DNA from: CAXSBR01 sp964252015
Lineage (GTDB): Bacteria; Actinomycetota; Actinomycetes; Mycobacteriales; Jatrophihabitantaceae
Reading direction: 5' to 3'
DNA: 64,000 nucleotides
NCBI GenBank assembly: GCA_964252015.1
Contig: CAXULW010000012.1
Coordinates: 1 to 64,000, forward strand
The notes beneath the pieces are model-generated. The model ran no database searches, was not told the origin of the DNA, and saw nothing but the letters and a program-made list of their open reading frames with translations. This document shows, piece after piece, positions 33,089 through 43,261 of this stretch; position 1 is the stretch's first letter, and each line of letters begins with the position of its first letter. The position numbers and the translations under genes are program-made.

Positions 33089-35128
33089 CTACGGCCGAGG
33101 TGCGGAGCGCCCGGCGAGATCAGGGAAGGTGGGCATTCCGAGCTGGGTAGTGTCGGCTTGACGGCGGAGGGTGGCGTTGATCTGGGCGAGCTTGTCTTCC
33201 GCGCCGGCGAGGCTGACTTGCAGTCCTTCGATCTCGCCGAGCCAGCGCTCCCGTTCGGCTTCGGCGATGCGGGCGTGGAGGTTGTCGCGGATCTGTTCCA
33301 GTCGTTGCTGTTGGGCCGGGTCTGGTCGTAGGAGTGCGCATCTGACGCACGCGTGCTCATGGATGCAAGGCGTTCCGTAGGCGCGGGCGCAGGTGCCGAC
33401 GGACACCTTCCGTTTCTCGAAGTGGGCGAGGAAGGCGTCCCATTCCTCGTCGGTGGGCGTTCGGTATCCATCGCCTGGTCGGCTGGTCCGGCGGCGGGCG
33501 AGGAAGGCGCGGTGGGCCTCGATCGCTTCGGTCGGGTAGATCGCTTTGTAACCGAGGGTGGTGCTGATGTCGGCGTGGCCGCAGATGACCTGGGCGATGT
33601 GCGGCGGCAGGCCGCTCATGATGGCATCGGTGACGAAGATCCTTCGAAAGTCATGTGGCGAGAAGAGCAGCGGATCACCTTCGGCGTCGCTCAGTCCGGT
33701 CGCAGCCAGCGCGGTGAGCAGTAGCTTGCGCAGCGCCGTGGGCGTGATAGATCGGTGCTCGCTGCCGACATTGCGTTGGAACAGCAGTGGCATCGGCGGG
33801 TTCCAGACCTTCTCCCGCACGTCATAGGAGGCCACGAGCGGTATGGCGCCGTTCGGCGCGCCGAGCCGGCTCACCACGGTGCTGAGCACGTCGGCCAGTT
33901 CTGGACTGATCAGTAGGAGTCGCTCGACGTCGGTCTTGGACGGCGCGATCTGCAGCAGCGGAACCAGCTCGCCGGTGGATGGCAGTCGGTATTCGGTGAT
34001 GCTGTGATGAGTCAGCTCGAGCAGTTCCTCGCCGCGGACACCGGTCAGGCGTAGCACTTCGATCGCGGCGAACGCCCAGAAGGCGTCGTCTTCCTCATAG
34101 GTCAGGTTGCGCCGTCCGCCCGTGGGGATCTCCTCGGCCCAGATGTGCCGCCCGCTGGTCTTGGCGCTGCGCAGGACGGCCCTGCGCAACGCTCCATTGG
34201 TGTCCGGAATGAGCGCTCCTGGCGCGGTGGCGGCGGCGGCGTGCAGTCGCCCGGCTGCGGTCAGGCGCCGCTGGTTCGCGGTGCGTAGCAGAACGGGCAG
34301 GACCGGTAGCCGTTCACGGGTGCGTTGGTCCATGCGCGACTTGCGGTGCTTGCGCTCCTTGGCGCGGCCGATCTCGGCGTCGCTGATCGGGCAGGGCACG
34401 GCCCACGGGCCCCAACGGGCGGGTTCTTCCACGGCCCACTGGGCGATGTCGAGATAGAACGCCCGTACCCGCATCAGCTCCTCCTTGGCGTTCAGCCTGG
34501 GACTGACGATCTCGATCCGCGCGCCGCCTGAGTGGGTGATCATGCGTTTCTTGGTGCGCAGGTTCTCCTTCCACTGGTGGGCGATCTCCGGGGAGAGTCG
34601 CAGCGAATCGATACCCGGCGCGAGGGTCTCTATCTCGGCCCAGAACAGCCCGGCCAGCGTGCGGGAGACCGCGTCCAGGCTGGTGAAGTCCAGCGACGGT
34701 TGCCGTTCGCGTAGGTAGTCCACGATCACCGCCCGCACCGGCGCGCAGCGCAGCCGGTATCGGTCCACCAGCTCCTCGATGCTCAGCTGGCCTCGGGCGA
34801 GCCCGAACGCCCGGATCGTGGCCGGCGCGTCGGCCGGGAAGGTGCCCAGCGCACGGAGCCGCAGGTAGAAGTCGACCTTGTTCTGTCCGCCGCGAACGTG
34901 CACCGTGCGTTGCGTGTCGACCAGTTCGACGCAGTCGCCGACGGTGATCTCGGCGATGGTGCCGCCTTTGCAGGCCAGCAGGGTTGCGATCCTGGTCGCC
35001 GCGGTCAGCGCGTCTGGACCTGAACCAGTGGGGTCGGCTTCGGCGAGCTGACGTAGCCGGTCGAACCCGCTCGGATCGCGTGTCTGCGCCATCGTCGCGG
35101 CGAGGTGACGGTGGGTGCGGGTGAGCAT
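33089..35128 (-). CDS. Tyrosine recombinase/integrase (large actinobacterial type)
   Basis: 679 residues from ATG 35128. The catalytic set is visible: Arg in LTGVRGEELLELTHHS (about residue 364), HDFRRIFVTDAIMSGLPPHI (His and Arg, about 493-496), GHADISTTLGY (about 515) and the Tyr nucleophile in LGYKAIYPTEAI (about 526). The first 300 residues are an unusually long N-terminal region (DNA-binding core plus extra). The C-terminal 110 residues carry a Cys-rich patch (CARAYGTPCIHEHACVRCAL) that may bind zinc, followed by a coiled coil. Large integrases of this type occur in actinobacterial ICEs and prophages. An att site could not be identified. The gene lies next to other recombinase remnants and an IS110 copy. 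Confidence 0.88.
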   Translation of the reverse strand: MLTRTHRHLAATMAQTRDPSGFDRLRQLAEADPTGSGPDALTAATRIATLLACKGGTIAEITVGDCVELVDTQRTVHVRGGQNKVDFYLRLRALGTFPADAPATIRAFGLARGQLSIEELVDRYRLRCAPVRAVIVDYLRERQPSLDFTSLDAVSRTLAGLFWAEIETLAPGIDSLRLSPEIAHQWKENLRTKKRMITHSGGARIEIVSPRLNAKEELMRVRAFYLDIAQWAVEEPARWGPWAVPCPISDAEIGRAKERKHRKSRMDQRTRERLPVLPVLLRTANQRRLTAAGRLHAAAATAPGALIPDTNGALRRAVLRSAKTSGRHIWAEEIPTGGRRNLTYEEDDAFWAFAAIEVLRLTGVRGEELLELTHHSITEYRLPSTGELVPLLQIAPSKTDVERLLLISPELADVLSTVVSRLGAPNGAIPLVASYDVREKVWNPPMPLLFQRNVGSEHRSITPTALRKLLLTALAATGLSDAEGDPLLFSPHDFRRIFVTDAIMSGLPPHIAQVICGHADISTTLGYKAIYPTEAIEAHRAFLARRRTSRPGDGYRTPTDEEWDAFLAHFEKRKVSVGTCARAYGTPCIHEHACVRCALLRPDPAQQQRLEQIRDNLHARIAEAERERWLGEIEGLQVSLAGAEDKLAQINATLRRQADTTQLGMPTFPDLAGRSAPRP

Positions 35129-35390
35129 CCACGCTAATGGGTGTCGTACCGGAGCGGCCAGGGTTTGATTCGGCAGGCTTCGGTATGTCTGAGCCGCCAG
35201 TTCGTGAGCACTGTGTTTCGCAGGCCTGAACGGTGAGGTCTAGGGCTAGATCGTGCCCGGGTTGGTGGTGAGGAGGTCGAACGGCTGGTGGGTGTCGTGC
35301 CGGGTGAGCACTGATCCATTAGCGCGCTGTGGCTCCTCCTCCGGTTCAGTCGACCCTGTTCGCGCTGGATAGAGGTGGAGGCGATGCGGT

Positions 35391-36655
35391 TTGTTGTTCA
35401 TCGGTGATGACTGGGCTGAGGCCCATCACGATGTGGAGATCCAGGACGAGTCGGGTCGGGCGTTGGCCCGCCGCCGGCTGCCCGAAGGGGTCGGTGGGAT
35501 CGCGCAGTTGCATGCGGTGGTCGCCGAGCATCTGCCCTCTGATGGCGAGCCCGCCCAGGTGGTGGTCGGTATCGAGACCGACCGGGGTCCGTGGGTGGCG
35601 GCGCTGCTCGCGGCGGGCTACCAGGTCTATGCGATCAACCCGTTATCAGCGTCGCGGTACCGGGAACGGCATGTCACCTCCCGGGCCAAGAGCGACCCCG
35701 GCGATGCGAAGGTGCTGGCCGATCTGGTCCGCACCGACCGACAGCATCACCGCCCGATCGCCGGTGACAGCGAACTGGCCGAGGCGGTCAAGGTGCTGGC
35801 CCGCACCCATCAGAAGCTGATCTGGATCCGGCAGCGCCAGACCAACACCCTGCGCAGCACGCTGCGGGAGTTCTACCCGGCCGCGCTGGTCGCCTTCGAT
35901 GACCTGGCCGGCCGCGACGCCCTCGCCTCCTGGCCAAGGCACCGACCCCGGCCCGCGGAGCAGGGTTGCGGGTCAGCCAGATCGAGGCGGCCCTGCGCAC
36001 CGGCGGGCGGCAACGTAACCTGCGGCCCGCAGCTGCGGCGATCAGCGCGGCGCTGCGCACCGAGCAGCTCAGCGCGCCACCGCTGGTGGCCGAGGCGTTC
36101 GGAGCGACGGTGACCGCGCTGGTCGCTGTGATCACCGCGTTGGTCGCCCAGACCGCCATCGTCGCGGACAGGCTCTCGGCGTCTTTTGAGCAGCACCCGA
36201 GCGCAGAGATCCTGTGCAGTCTGCCCGGACTCGGCCCGGTCCTCAGCGCTCGGGTGCTCGCGGAGTTCGGGGACGACCCGCACCGCTACGCCGATGCTAA
36301 AGGGCGTAAGAACTACGCCGGCACAGCACCGATCACCCGCGCGTCGGGCAAAAGCCGGGTCGTGCTCGCCCGCGTCGCCCGCAACCGCCGCCTCGCCGAC
36401 GCCCTGCACCAGTGGGCGTTCTGCGCGCTGACCAGCTCCCCAGGCGCCCGCACCTACTACGACTCCCAACGCGCCCGCGGCGCCACCCACCACACCGCCC
36501 TTCCTGCTGCGCCGGGTCGCCCTCGGTGAGTGCCACCGCCCCTACGGAACGGCTGCGTTCACGAGCACGCCCCGTTGACTGAACGTGGGACTGCTCCACG
36601 GCTGCCTACGCCACCACAGCCTCTACGACGAGAACATCGCCTGGCTGGCCAGCGG
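35391..36655 (+). pseudogene. IS110-family transposase, two frameshifts
   Basis: The first frame (35391-35930) has the DEDD N-terminus: FIGDDWAEAHHDVEIQDESG, VVGIETDRGPWVAALLAAGY, and VTSRAKSDPGDAKVLADLVR. The second frame (35966-36529) continues RVSQIEAALRTGGRQRNL and ILCSLPGLGPVLSARVLAEF, NYAGTAPITRASGKSRVV with the catalytic Ser, and stops at RGATHHTALPAAPGRPR. The third frame, from about 36588, ends GLLHGCLRHHSLYDENIAWL. Two shifts separate the pieces. IS110 elements make no inverted repeats, and no element boundary could be defined. Its 3' end antisense-overlaps recombinase remnants. Confidence 0.85.
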
Positions 36656-36799
36656 TGCACCGTCTCGCTGTGGGCGACGGTCGCCGGTGCATACCCGTCA
36701 CCAGTACCGGGTTTGCCAGTTCTACGACTTCCACCGTGACGCCGGGACCGGTCCGATCATGAATCCGTTTCCATTGGATCTGTCCCGCCGGGCAAGGCG

Positions 36800-37135
36800 G
36801 ACGCATGAGCCAGCGGAGCAGTTTCGCTACCCCGCGGCGTCGGCCCGCGCGGGTCGCGATGCGGATGCCGGTGTGGCGCAGCGTCTCCACGATCGCCCAA
36901 CCCCAGAACCCGTCCTCCTCGACTCCGGTCACGTCGATGCGAACACCCCGATGCCGCACCCACCCCGGCCGCGGCTGCCCGTCGGCGAGCCGCACCCAGG
37001 TTCGGCACCGTTCCATCCGGGCGTACTGCACCGGCGGTGAAGACCGTCCCGGAGCGGCCTGGCCCGGGCGCCGGTGGACGGGCGTAGTGCTCCAGCACCT
37101 TGCCGACCAGGTCCTCCAATTCGTGCCCAGCCCGG
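36800..37135 (-). pseudogene. Remnant of a large-type tyrosine recombinase
   Basis: Encodes CRTWVRLADGQPRPGWVRHR, GVRIDVTGVEEDGFWGWAIV, ETLRHTGIRI, which matches YEEDDAFWAFAAIEVLRLTG of the 679-residue integrase. The catalytic Arg segment (HTGIRI...) is present but followed by unrelated Arg-rich sequence. Upstream, a second frame reads LEDLVGKVLEHYARPPAPG. The open frame of the next gene reads straight through this remnant, producing a chimeric 496-codon frame. Confidence 0.6.
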
Positions 37136-38096
37136 CGTTCGCGCGGCGCAGCACCGCGCGCATCGCGTGATAGTTCAACGGCACCGGATCCAATCGGCGG
37201 GTCCACCACACCGGACCGCCATGACTCATCGGCGGTTGCTCGGCCAGGTAGAGCGCAAGCCAAACGAAGGCGTCCACCGACGCCGGCACCGTTTCCCGAG
37301 CCCGCGACCCCTTGCTGACCACTGTGATCGTGTAACGACCAGCATCCAGATCGCCGTGCCGCAGCCCGAGCAGCTCCGACGCCCGCACGCCGGAGGACAG
37401 ATAGAAGCTCACCAGGGCCCGGTCCCGGTTGGACCGAAGCGTGCCGAACAACGCCGTCGCGGCGTCGTCCGGGATGGCCCGCCAGGCCGGGCGCGGGGTC
37501 TTCTGCCGATAATTCGCCCGACGGTGGACCACGTAGCCCTGCATCGGATTGTGGTGTGCGTTCGGTCGGCCCCGGCCACGGGTGCGCTGAGCGGGCACCG
37601 GGTTGACCAACGGCCCGAGATCCGCCAGGCACGCGTGCTCGTAGAAGCACGACAACACCGTAAGCTGGTGGTTGATCGTCCGCGGCGAATACCGCAACGA
37701 CATCTCGGGCTTACCCGTCACCACATTCACCGAACCCGGCACGGGCCCATCGCTACGACGGCGCAGCCGCTGTGGGTTCGGCGCCTCACGTAAGTGTTCG
37801 ATGAACGCCCGAACATCAACCCGCTCCGCGCGTTCCCACCCGATCAATCGGTCATGCAGGAACCGAAACCAACGCAACAAGTCGAACGCGTAACGCTTCA
37901 CCGTGAACGGGCTGCAATCCGACGCCGCCAGCTCCCGCAGATACGACGACGCACCAACATGCTCCACGTCAGGAAAGATCACACGCCACGGAAGACCCGC
38001 GACCCCCAACTCGACCCGGCCAACCGCATCCACGTCTGCAGCCTCCTCATGGCTGCCCACCCACCCGCCCAAGGAGGCTCGCCGAAGTTCAGTCAA
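37136..38096 (-). pseudogene. XerC/D-like tyrosine recombinase, C-terminally truncated
   Basis: An N-terminal SAM-like DNA-binding domain (SYLRELAASDCSPFTVKRYA, FDLLRWFRFLHDRLIGWERA) and the beginning of the catalytic domain (FGTLRSNRDRALVSFYLSSG, VRASELLGLRHGDLDAGRYT, with the catalytic Arg at about residue 237). After LNYHAMRAVLRRANAGLGTN (about 37140) the expected H-x-x-R and Tyr boxes are missing. The open frame instead continues into a fragment of another recombinase. The protein cannot recombine as it stands. Confidence 0.75.
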
Positions 38097-38169
38097 CAGA
38101 CCAATGCCTTCCGGTAGTAGGTGGGTTCGGTTGGTTGATTGATCTGCCTGAGCCCCGCTCGGTACGTCC

Positions 38170-38420
38170 GGGCACGGTTGGCGAACGTGATACTTCGTGC
38201 TATGCCCGGCTCAGCTGTTTCCCTACCCGACGGGCTGGCCGGCCCAGTCGAGTTGATGCTGGCCCGGGCCGTCGAAACAGTCCCTTTGGAAGGGGCGTTG
38301 TCTGGCGGCTGTTACTACGAGAACAAGTTTGACGGCTACAGGCTCAGCATCGTCCGGACCAATTCTGGAGCCCGGCTCTGGTCGCGGCGTGGCGTCGACC
38401 TCACGGCCGCTTCTACGGGG
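38170..38420 (+). pseudogene. ATP-dependent DNA ligase, N-terminal remnant 2
   Basis: Translates from 38203: PGSAVSLPDGLAGPVELMLA, RAVETVPLEGALSGGCYYEN, KFDGYRLSIVRTNSGARLWS, RRGVDLTA. The adenylation motif K-F-D-G-Y-R is intact. It then loses homology at about 38405 and the frame ends at 38523. About 70 of some 320 residues remain. Similar in DNA to the remnant at 21005-21180. Confidence 0.8.
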
Positions 38421-38693
38421 GTTGCTTGCCCTTATGCCGTTGAGACTGTTGTGATCGGGAACGCTCTCGTGCACGACAGGTGTCGGGCACGTGGCCGTGC
38501 CAACCTGACCTGGCCCCCGTCATGACGGGGTGGATTCCAGCGGTCGTTGCATTGGGCTAGTGGATCTGAATCGAACCGGTCAGGATCATTTGCCGCGGCC
38601 GGTGCGCCACCTTGACGGTGTCGTCGGCATCGGTTGGCAGTCGTTATGCGCCAACTGATGTCGTGGGCGTGCGCCGCCGATTACCGTGCGCTT

Positions 38694-39131
38694 ATGAGCG
38701 GGAAGCTGGTGGCGAGCCTCGCTGGTCGCGAAGGGGCTTTCGCAGTGATCCTGCCGTTGGCGTTTGGCATGGTGGCGGGTTGCGGAGCGTCCGATACGAC
38801 GTCGAGTGCCGCACCGCCGACGGTCATCTGTGGGCAGACTCTAATCGACAGCGCTGCCGGCGCCGTGGTCACTGACGCAACCACGCCGGGCACGGTTAAC
38901 GTCGTGTACGAGACCGTGGGCGGCGTGGTGTTGAAGCTTTCGAAGAGCTGCTCACGGGGTGCGCAGATCGTAGTGACTCCGCCCGCCGCTGCCCACGTCG
39001 TTAAGAAGGCGACCACGAAGGACGGGGCGCTGGCCGCCGTCGTCGTGTCGCCGGTGCAACGAAGCTTCGATGTCAGGGTCTCACGCGCGGGCAGCGACCC
39101 CACGGTCGTTCGTGTCCGCCTGCAGCACTGA
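38694..39131 (+). CDS. Small lipoprotein
   Basis: 145 residues from ATG 38694 (MSGKLVASLAGREGAFAVIL). The lipobox MVAGC at about residue 19-23 follows a hydrophobic stretch, so the mature protein would be anchored by Cys to the outer face of the membrane. The mature part is beta-rich (GTVNVVYETVGGVVLKLSKS...). Family unknown. A single gene with no obvious partner. Confidence 0.75.
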   Translation: MSGKLVASLAGREGAFAVILPLAFGMVAGCGASDTTSSAAPPTVICGQTLIDSAAGAVVTDATTPGTVNVVYETVGGVVLKLSKSCSRGAQIVVTPPAAAHVVKKATTKDGALAAVVVSPVQRSFDVRVSRAGSDPTVVRVRLQH

Positions 39132-39512
39132 CGCCGATCCCCAACCGGGCGGATAGCAAGCTTGACGCCAGGCTCAACTTAGGCGCCCTGGCCGAGCAGG
39201 GCGTGAGCTGTTGGCGGGCGTGTTCCAGCCGGGGGGACGACCGTTAGAACCCCGCCCGGTAATCCATGGAGTCGAACTCATTGACGACACCCAGTGGGAG
39301 CGGCGAACCGGCCGCACTCACCCACGACGCCACCGTTCGCAGGAGAATCGCCGGGATCTCAACGCCGTCAACCGCTGCGCCATACCGGCCCGCGGACCCG
39401 TTATGACCGTCATCTCGCTCGCTCCACTCGCGACCTGCCCGGAGGGCGAGCCTGCCGCCCTGGTCGGCGACGTCGTCAGCGAAGACAGGCGGTCGTACGC
39501 AAGAATCACGCC
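39132..39512. other. Intergenic, nothing recognised
   Basis: 381 bases between a lipoprotein and the next gene. Open frames here are Arg/Pro-rich and look non-coding. No repeat, hairpin or RNA gene was recognised. Confidence 0.5.
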
Positions 39513-40193
39513 ATGCGCTGTGTCCCGATCGACCCGCACGACCAGACGTGGGAGGACGACGCGCCCTCGTACCGCGTTTATCTGTGGAACCGGAGCGGTT
39601 CTGCTTGCGAGCAGTGGGAAACCAGCGAGGCCGACGTCACCGAAGTCGTCGCCTGGGCAGACGAACACGTCGGCGACGGCACGGCCAGCATCTGGATAGT
39701 GCAACGCAGGGCGGACGGCGTAGGCCTCATCCGACTGCTCGGGATTGATCCGACTGCACCCGCCGGCACCTGGCCGAGTTGGGCCAACCCCCACCCGCAG
39801 ACACCAGTCGTAATTCTCCATCCGCTGGGCGAAAGATCACGACGCCGACGACTATCGGGTCTCGATCCACGTCGCGAAGCAGCGCAGGACCCTGCATTCG
39901 AGACGAGATGCACCGGTTCGGCTACGTGCCAGGATGTAGCAGTGGAACAACGGCAGCTGACCGGGCAGTCTCGGCGCGACCAACAATCCGTGGAGATTGC
40001 ATATGCGATCTTCACCGGAGTGGCTGTCTTCCTTGGCCTCGTGATACCTGCGGTCATGGTCGTGCACATCCTCGGCTTCGCCGACACTGCCGGATGTGGA
40101 CTAATCGGGGCGGTGGGACTCCTGGTCGCCGCTGCCGCTGGGCTTGCAAGCACAATCAACATCGTCACGCGGGCCCGCCAGCGCGGGCTCTAA
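39513..40193 (+). CDS. Hypothetical protein with C-terminal membrane segments (possible fusion of two genes)
   Basis: 226 codons from ATG 39513. The first 105 residues (MRCVPIDPHDQTWEDDAPSY, RVYLWNRSGSACEQWETSEA, VTEVVAWADEHVGDGTASIW) look like a stand-alone small protein of about 100 residues. A 45-residue Arg-rich stretch follows. The last 82 residues contain two hydrophobic segments (VEIAYAIFTGVAVFLGLVIP and GLIGAVGLLVAAAAGLASTI). A GTG at 39942 with AGGAT upstream could start a separate two-helix membrane protein. Either two genes merged by loss of a stop codon, or one gene with a linker. Confidence 0.55.
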   Translation: MRCVPIDPHDQTWEDDAPSYRVYLWNRSGSACEQWETSEADVTEVVAWADEHVGDGTASIWIVQRRADGVGLIRLLGIDPTAPAGTWPSWANPHPQTPVVILHPLGERSRRRRLSGLDPRREAAQDPAFETRCTGSATCQDVAVEQRQLTGQSRRDQQSVEIAYAIFTGVAVFLGLVIPAVMVVHILGFADTAGCGLIGAVGLLVAAAAGLASTINIVTRARQRGL

Positions 40194-40470
40194 TACCTGC
40201 CGGCTGACACCAACTGCAGCGCCACTACCCCCATGGTCCGCTGCGGGCCGGCAGTACTCGGCGTGTCGACACCGGGGCCGCATCGAACCGTCATTAGTGG
40301 TGGCGCGGTGGAGCCGAACCTGCCCCGTCATGTCGGGAGCACTCAGGCTGTCACGGCCGGGCGCGACTCGTCGGAAGTAAGGCTCGCTTGGACCTCGGAG
40401 CTCTGGTCTGGGTTCCAGGTCCTCGCCTTACCGTCCCGATAATCCACGCAGATTGGACGATGATGTCTGC

Positions 40471-41736
40471 ATGGGCGAACCGTCTGGCATCGATTGCTCC
40501 TCTGATCCAGGTGCACGTGCTGAGGCAGCAGCGCAGGCGGCGCGAGAGCGTGCGCTAGCCAGTTGGCGTCGGTATTTGGCGGTCCTGGCAGCTCTCGGTG
40601 TTGCCCTGGGTGGCTTCGTCTTCCGGGTGGTGCAAACCTCCGAAGGCAGAGCCGTGTCGATACAGACGAGTGCGATCGCGCCGAGCCTGGTACCTGTCGG
40701 TGAGTTGGCGGCGGGGCCGAAACAGCTCTGGACCACCTCGGACGAAGTGGTTGGAGGTACCCCGTTACTCAAAGACGTGCTCGCCACTTCCTCGGAGCGG
40801 TCGGTGGCGGGACGTGACGTCAGGACCGGATCGATACGCTGGCAATACACCCGCAGGGACCGACTGCTGTGCGACGCATCAAGCGACGGTTCGGTTGTCA
40901 TGGCGATCTATGCCCACGACGGCCTTTGTGATGAGATCTCGGCTCTCGATGCCGGCTCCGGTCGGCGTGTCTGGACAAGGACCTTGATCGGGTCGGCCAC
41001 TCGCGCTCAACTGGCAATATCGAATATTCCCGGGTTCTTGCTGGTGGTAATGCCAGATAGCGTTGAACTGCTGTCACCCAGCACGGGCCTGGATTACTGG
41101 GTGTATCAGCAGAAAGGTGGCTGTGTCACCGTCAGCGCGGTGTTGGGTACCGGAGTCGCCGCGAAAATCAAGCAGAATGCTGTTCAGGGTCAAGTGTTGA
41201 TGACGACTCGGTGCCACGAGGAGTCAACCCTGTCCCTCTTGGCCGGCTACGTGCCGTCGGCGGTTCCTCCTTTGGGCCCCCAGATCTGGACCTCGGCTGA
41301 CCGTGGCCAAAGCCCCTTGGCCCTCGACGGGGCGGTTGACGTACTAGCGGCCGACGGGCGGAGAGTCAACGTTCTGGACCCTCAGAAGGGCACCTTGAGG
41401 TCACAAATCCCGCTGTCTTCCCCGTTTCGGCCAACGCTTCGGCCACGAGCGTTCACCATCCCCACCCGAAACATTGAGGTCGCGTCCACGGATTCTGGTC
41501 AGAACGGCTTCACCTCTACCCGGCTGCTGTGGTCACGCCCGGGGCAGATAGCGCTGGCTATCGACGGAAACCCGTTGATCGCGGCCCGAGGCTCGACGGT
41601 CGGTGTTTTCGACGACAGCACCGGTCGCGTCAAGAGCTCGCAGGACATTCCCGGCGGCATCGACCCTTCGGCCGCCGTGCTCCAAGTAGGGACTGAAGTA
41701 GTGGTAGCTGGTCACCGCACCACCGCCTACGGATGA
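40471..41736 (+). CDS. PQQ-like beta-propeller membrane-anchored protein
   Basis: 421 residues from ATG 40471. A cytoplasmic segment with Ala/Arg is followed by one transmembrane helix at about 37-52 (AVLAALGVALGGFVFRV). The rest is an outside domain of repeating beta-blades with PQQ-type motifs, for example VAGRDVRTGSIRWQYTRRDR, LDAGSGRRVWTRTLIGSATR and LLSPSTGLDYWVYQ (D-x-x-T/S-G-x-x-x-W). These blades make an eight-bladed propeller in PQQ-binding-like proteins, often without the cofactor. Function unknown; possibly envelope-related. Three Cys in the loops (CDASSDGSVV, HDGLCDEISA, GGCVTV) may form disulfides. Confidence 0.85.
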   Translation: MGEPSGIDCSSDPGARAEAAAQAARERALASWRRYLAVLAALGVALGGFVFRVVQTSEGRAVSIQTSAIAPSLVPVGELAAGPKQLWTTSDEVVGGTPLLKDVLATSSERSVAGRDVRTGSIRWQYTRRDRLLCDASSDGSVVMAIYAHDGLCDEISALDAGSGRRVWTRTLIGSATRAQLAISNIPGFLLVVMPDSVELLSPSTGLDYWVYQQKGGCVTVSAVLGTGVAAKIKQNAVQGQVLMTTRCHEESTLSLLAGYVPSAVPPLGPQIWTSADRGQSPLALDGAVDVLAADGRRVNVLDPQKGTLRSQIPLSSPFRPTLRPRAFTIPTRNIEVASTDSGQNGFTSTRLLWSRPGQIALAIDGNPLIAARGSTVGVFDDSTGRVKSSQDIPGGIDPSAAVLQVGTEVVVAGHRTTAYG

Positions 41737-41871
41737 GCACCGACATGGTCGGTCCAAAGGCTGCCGACCGGCTCACCGCGGTTGATCAAGGCACGGAACA
41801 GACTAGGTTGGCCGTTGAACTAGCGGAGGCTCGCACGTGAATAAGGACCGGTGAACCACAGCCGTTCCTAC

Positions 41872-42180
41872 TTACGCAAACACCGCAACTCCTAAACTGC
41901 CAAGCAGCGTGTATTCACCAGGTTTCAGTCTCAAGTTGTAGTAACCCTGCCGGTCCGTCCTCGTGCTTCGGGTTGCCTTTGTGCGGAGCATGCCAGCCAG
42001 CGGAACGTCTCCGGAGTACGCCCAAACGGTGCCGAATTGCGGGCGAGCGACCCCTGGAGCGGGACCCCCAACAAGGCGGTAGTAGCCAACGACGGTGCCC
42101 TGGGACTCATTCAGGCTGCATCCGCCCGTGGCGGCGAGGATGAGCACAGCGGCGGCGACCACGAGCGGGGATCGGTTCAT
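41872..42180 (-). CDS. Small lipoprotein
   Basis: 102 residues. MNRSPLVVAAAVLILAATGG followed by Cys is a type II signal peptide (lipobox A-T-G-G-C, cleavage before the Cys). The mature part ends with RTDRQGYYNLRLKPGEYTLL, a carboxypeptidase-regulatory-like (transthyretin-type) beta-strand pattern. Anchored at the cell surface. No partner gene recognised. Confidence 0.75.
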   Translation of the reverse strand: MNRSPLVVAAAVLILAATGGCSLNESQGTVVGYYRLVGGPAPGVARPQFGTVWAYSGDVPLAGMLRTKATRSTRTDRQGYYNLRLKPGEYTLLGSLGVAVFA

Positions 42181-42529
42181 CGTGATTCTCGACGGTCCTG
42201 CCAGGTTGACCCTGGATCGATCCTGGTCGGTTCTTGCTTGTGCAGAGCAAAATCGCAGGTGGAGCCCGGCCCGGGCCGGCCCGGTCGAAGCTGAACGAGG
42301 GTCACGTCCCTGCCTCCGACGACGCGATTCCGCGGCCCTGTGGCCGTCGGCACCGGCAACAGACCTGAGTCATGGCTGCATCAACACGGATCGCGCAAAC
42401 GTACCGTTCGGCCCATGCGGCAGCTCGGCAATCCGCGGGCGGTTTCACGATTCACGTGTCCGACCCGAGCGGAGGGATCGACCCATCTGATTCGCAACTG
42501 AAGGGAGCCGCGCCGACGCACCACGATCG
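42181..42529. other. Intergenic, nothing recognised
   Basis: 349 bases between two lipoprotein genes of the same orientation. It should hold the promoter of the downstream lipoprotein (41872-42180). I see no clear -10/-35, repeat or RNA. Confidence 0.5.
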
Positions 42530-43030
42530 TCACTTCCTGATCATGATCTTGACCGGTATTCCAAAACCATCCCTGCTCACCACAGTTGCAGGCCCAACAA
42601 CCGCTCTAGCAGGCGCCCTCACGGTCATCGAGAACGATCCCGTGCCGTCTGGCCGGGCCGTCCCGACATCGAACACTTGACCGCGTTTCGTCCGCAGAAC
42701 AGGGGGAACCGCCCGCATGGGGGCGTTCGCCGCTGGCGTCTCGCCATTGATGACTACGTCATGACATTCCCTGACGAACCAGTGCCCCACCACCTTCAGC
42801 GAGTCGCCGATGTGGGCAGAGGCCTTGGAAGCGGTCAGTGTCGGAGCAACGCAGGACGCAGCGCTCTGCGTTGCAGGGCCTGTGTTAGGGACCGACGCTC
42901 CTTTGCCACCACCGGTCCGACCCGACCCGCAGCTCACGATCCCGGCTGTGATCACGATGACGCACGCCGCCGCCACGACTCGGCTCTGACCTGCGCTCAC
43001 GCGATGCACCCCCACAGCTCTAGACACCAT
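42530..43030 (-). CDS. Lipoprotein
   Basis: 166 residues. A signal peptide (RVVAAACVIVITAGIVSC) ends in a lipobox (A-G-I-V-S-C), and a Gly/Ser-rich linker follows. The mature domain reads CVAPTLTASKASAHIGDSLK, VVGHWFVREC, the start of an Ig-like or envelope-adhesin beta sandwich with a likely Cys-Cys pair. Function unknown. Confidence 0.75.
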   Translation of the reverse strand: MVSRAVGVHRVSAGQSRVVAAACVIVITAGIVSCGSGRTGGGKGASVPNTGPATQSAASCVAPTLTASKASAHIGDSLKVVGHWFVRECHDVVINGETPAANAPMRAVPPVLRTKRGQVFDVGTARPDGTGSFSMTVRAPARAVVGPATVVSRDGFGIPVKIMIRK

Positions 43031-43261
43031 GGACCACCTGATCGGTTCCCGGCCTTGGAGTCAAGTGTGGGCCGCGGCCGGTTTCGACGCTAACGGGTGA
43101 CGCGGCCCTGCTCACTTGTATACGGCCAGGAGCCACAACGGTTGGCAGGCTACGGCTTCGGTTGGCGTCTCGTTGACGGAGGTAGGAGCTGGTCAAGCTC
43201 GGCGCGGGTCTTCGTTGCCTTGTAGCGCGACGCGGGCGCGCTCGAATGCGGCCGGCGAGGT

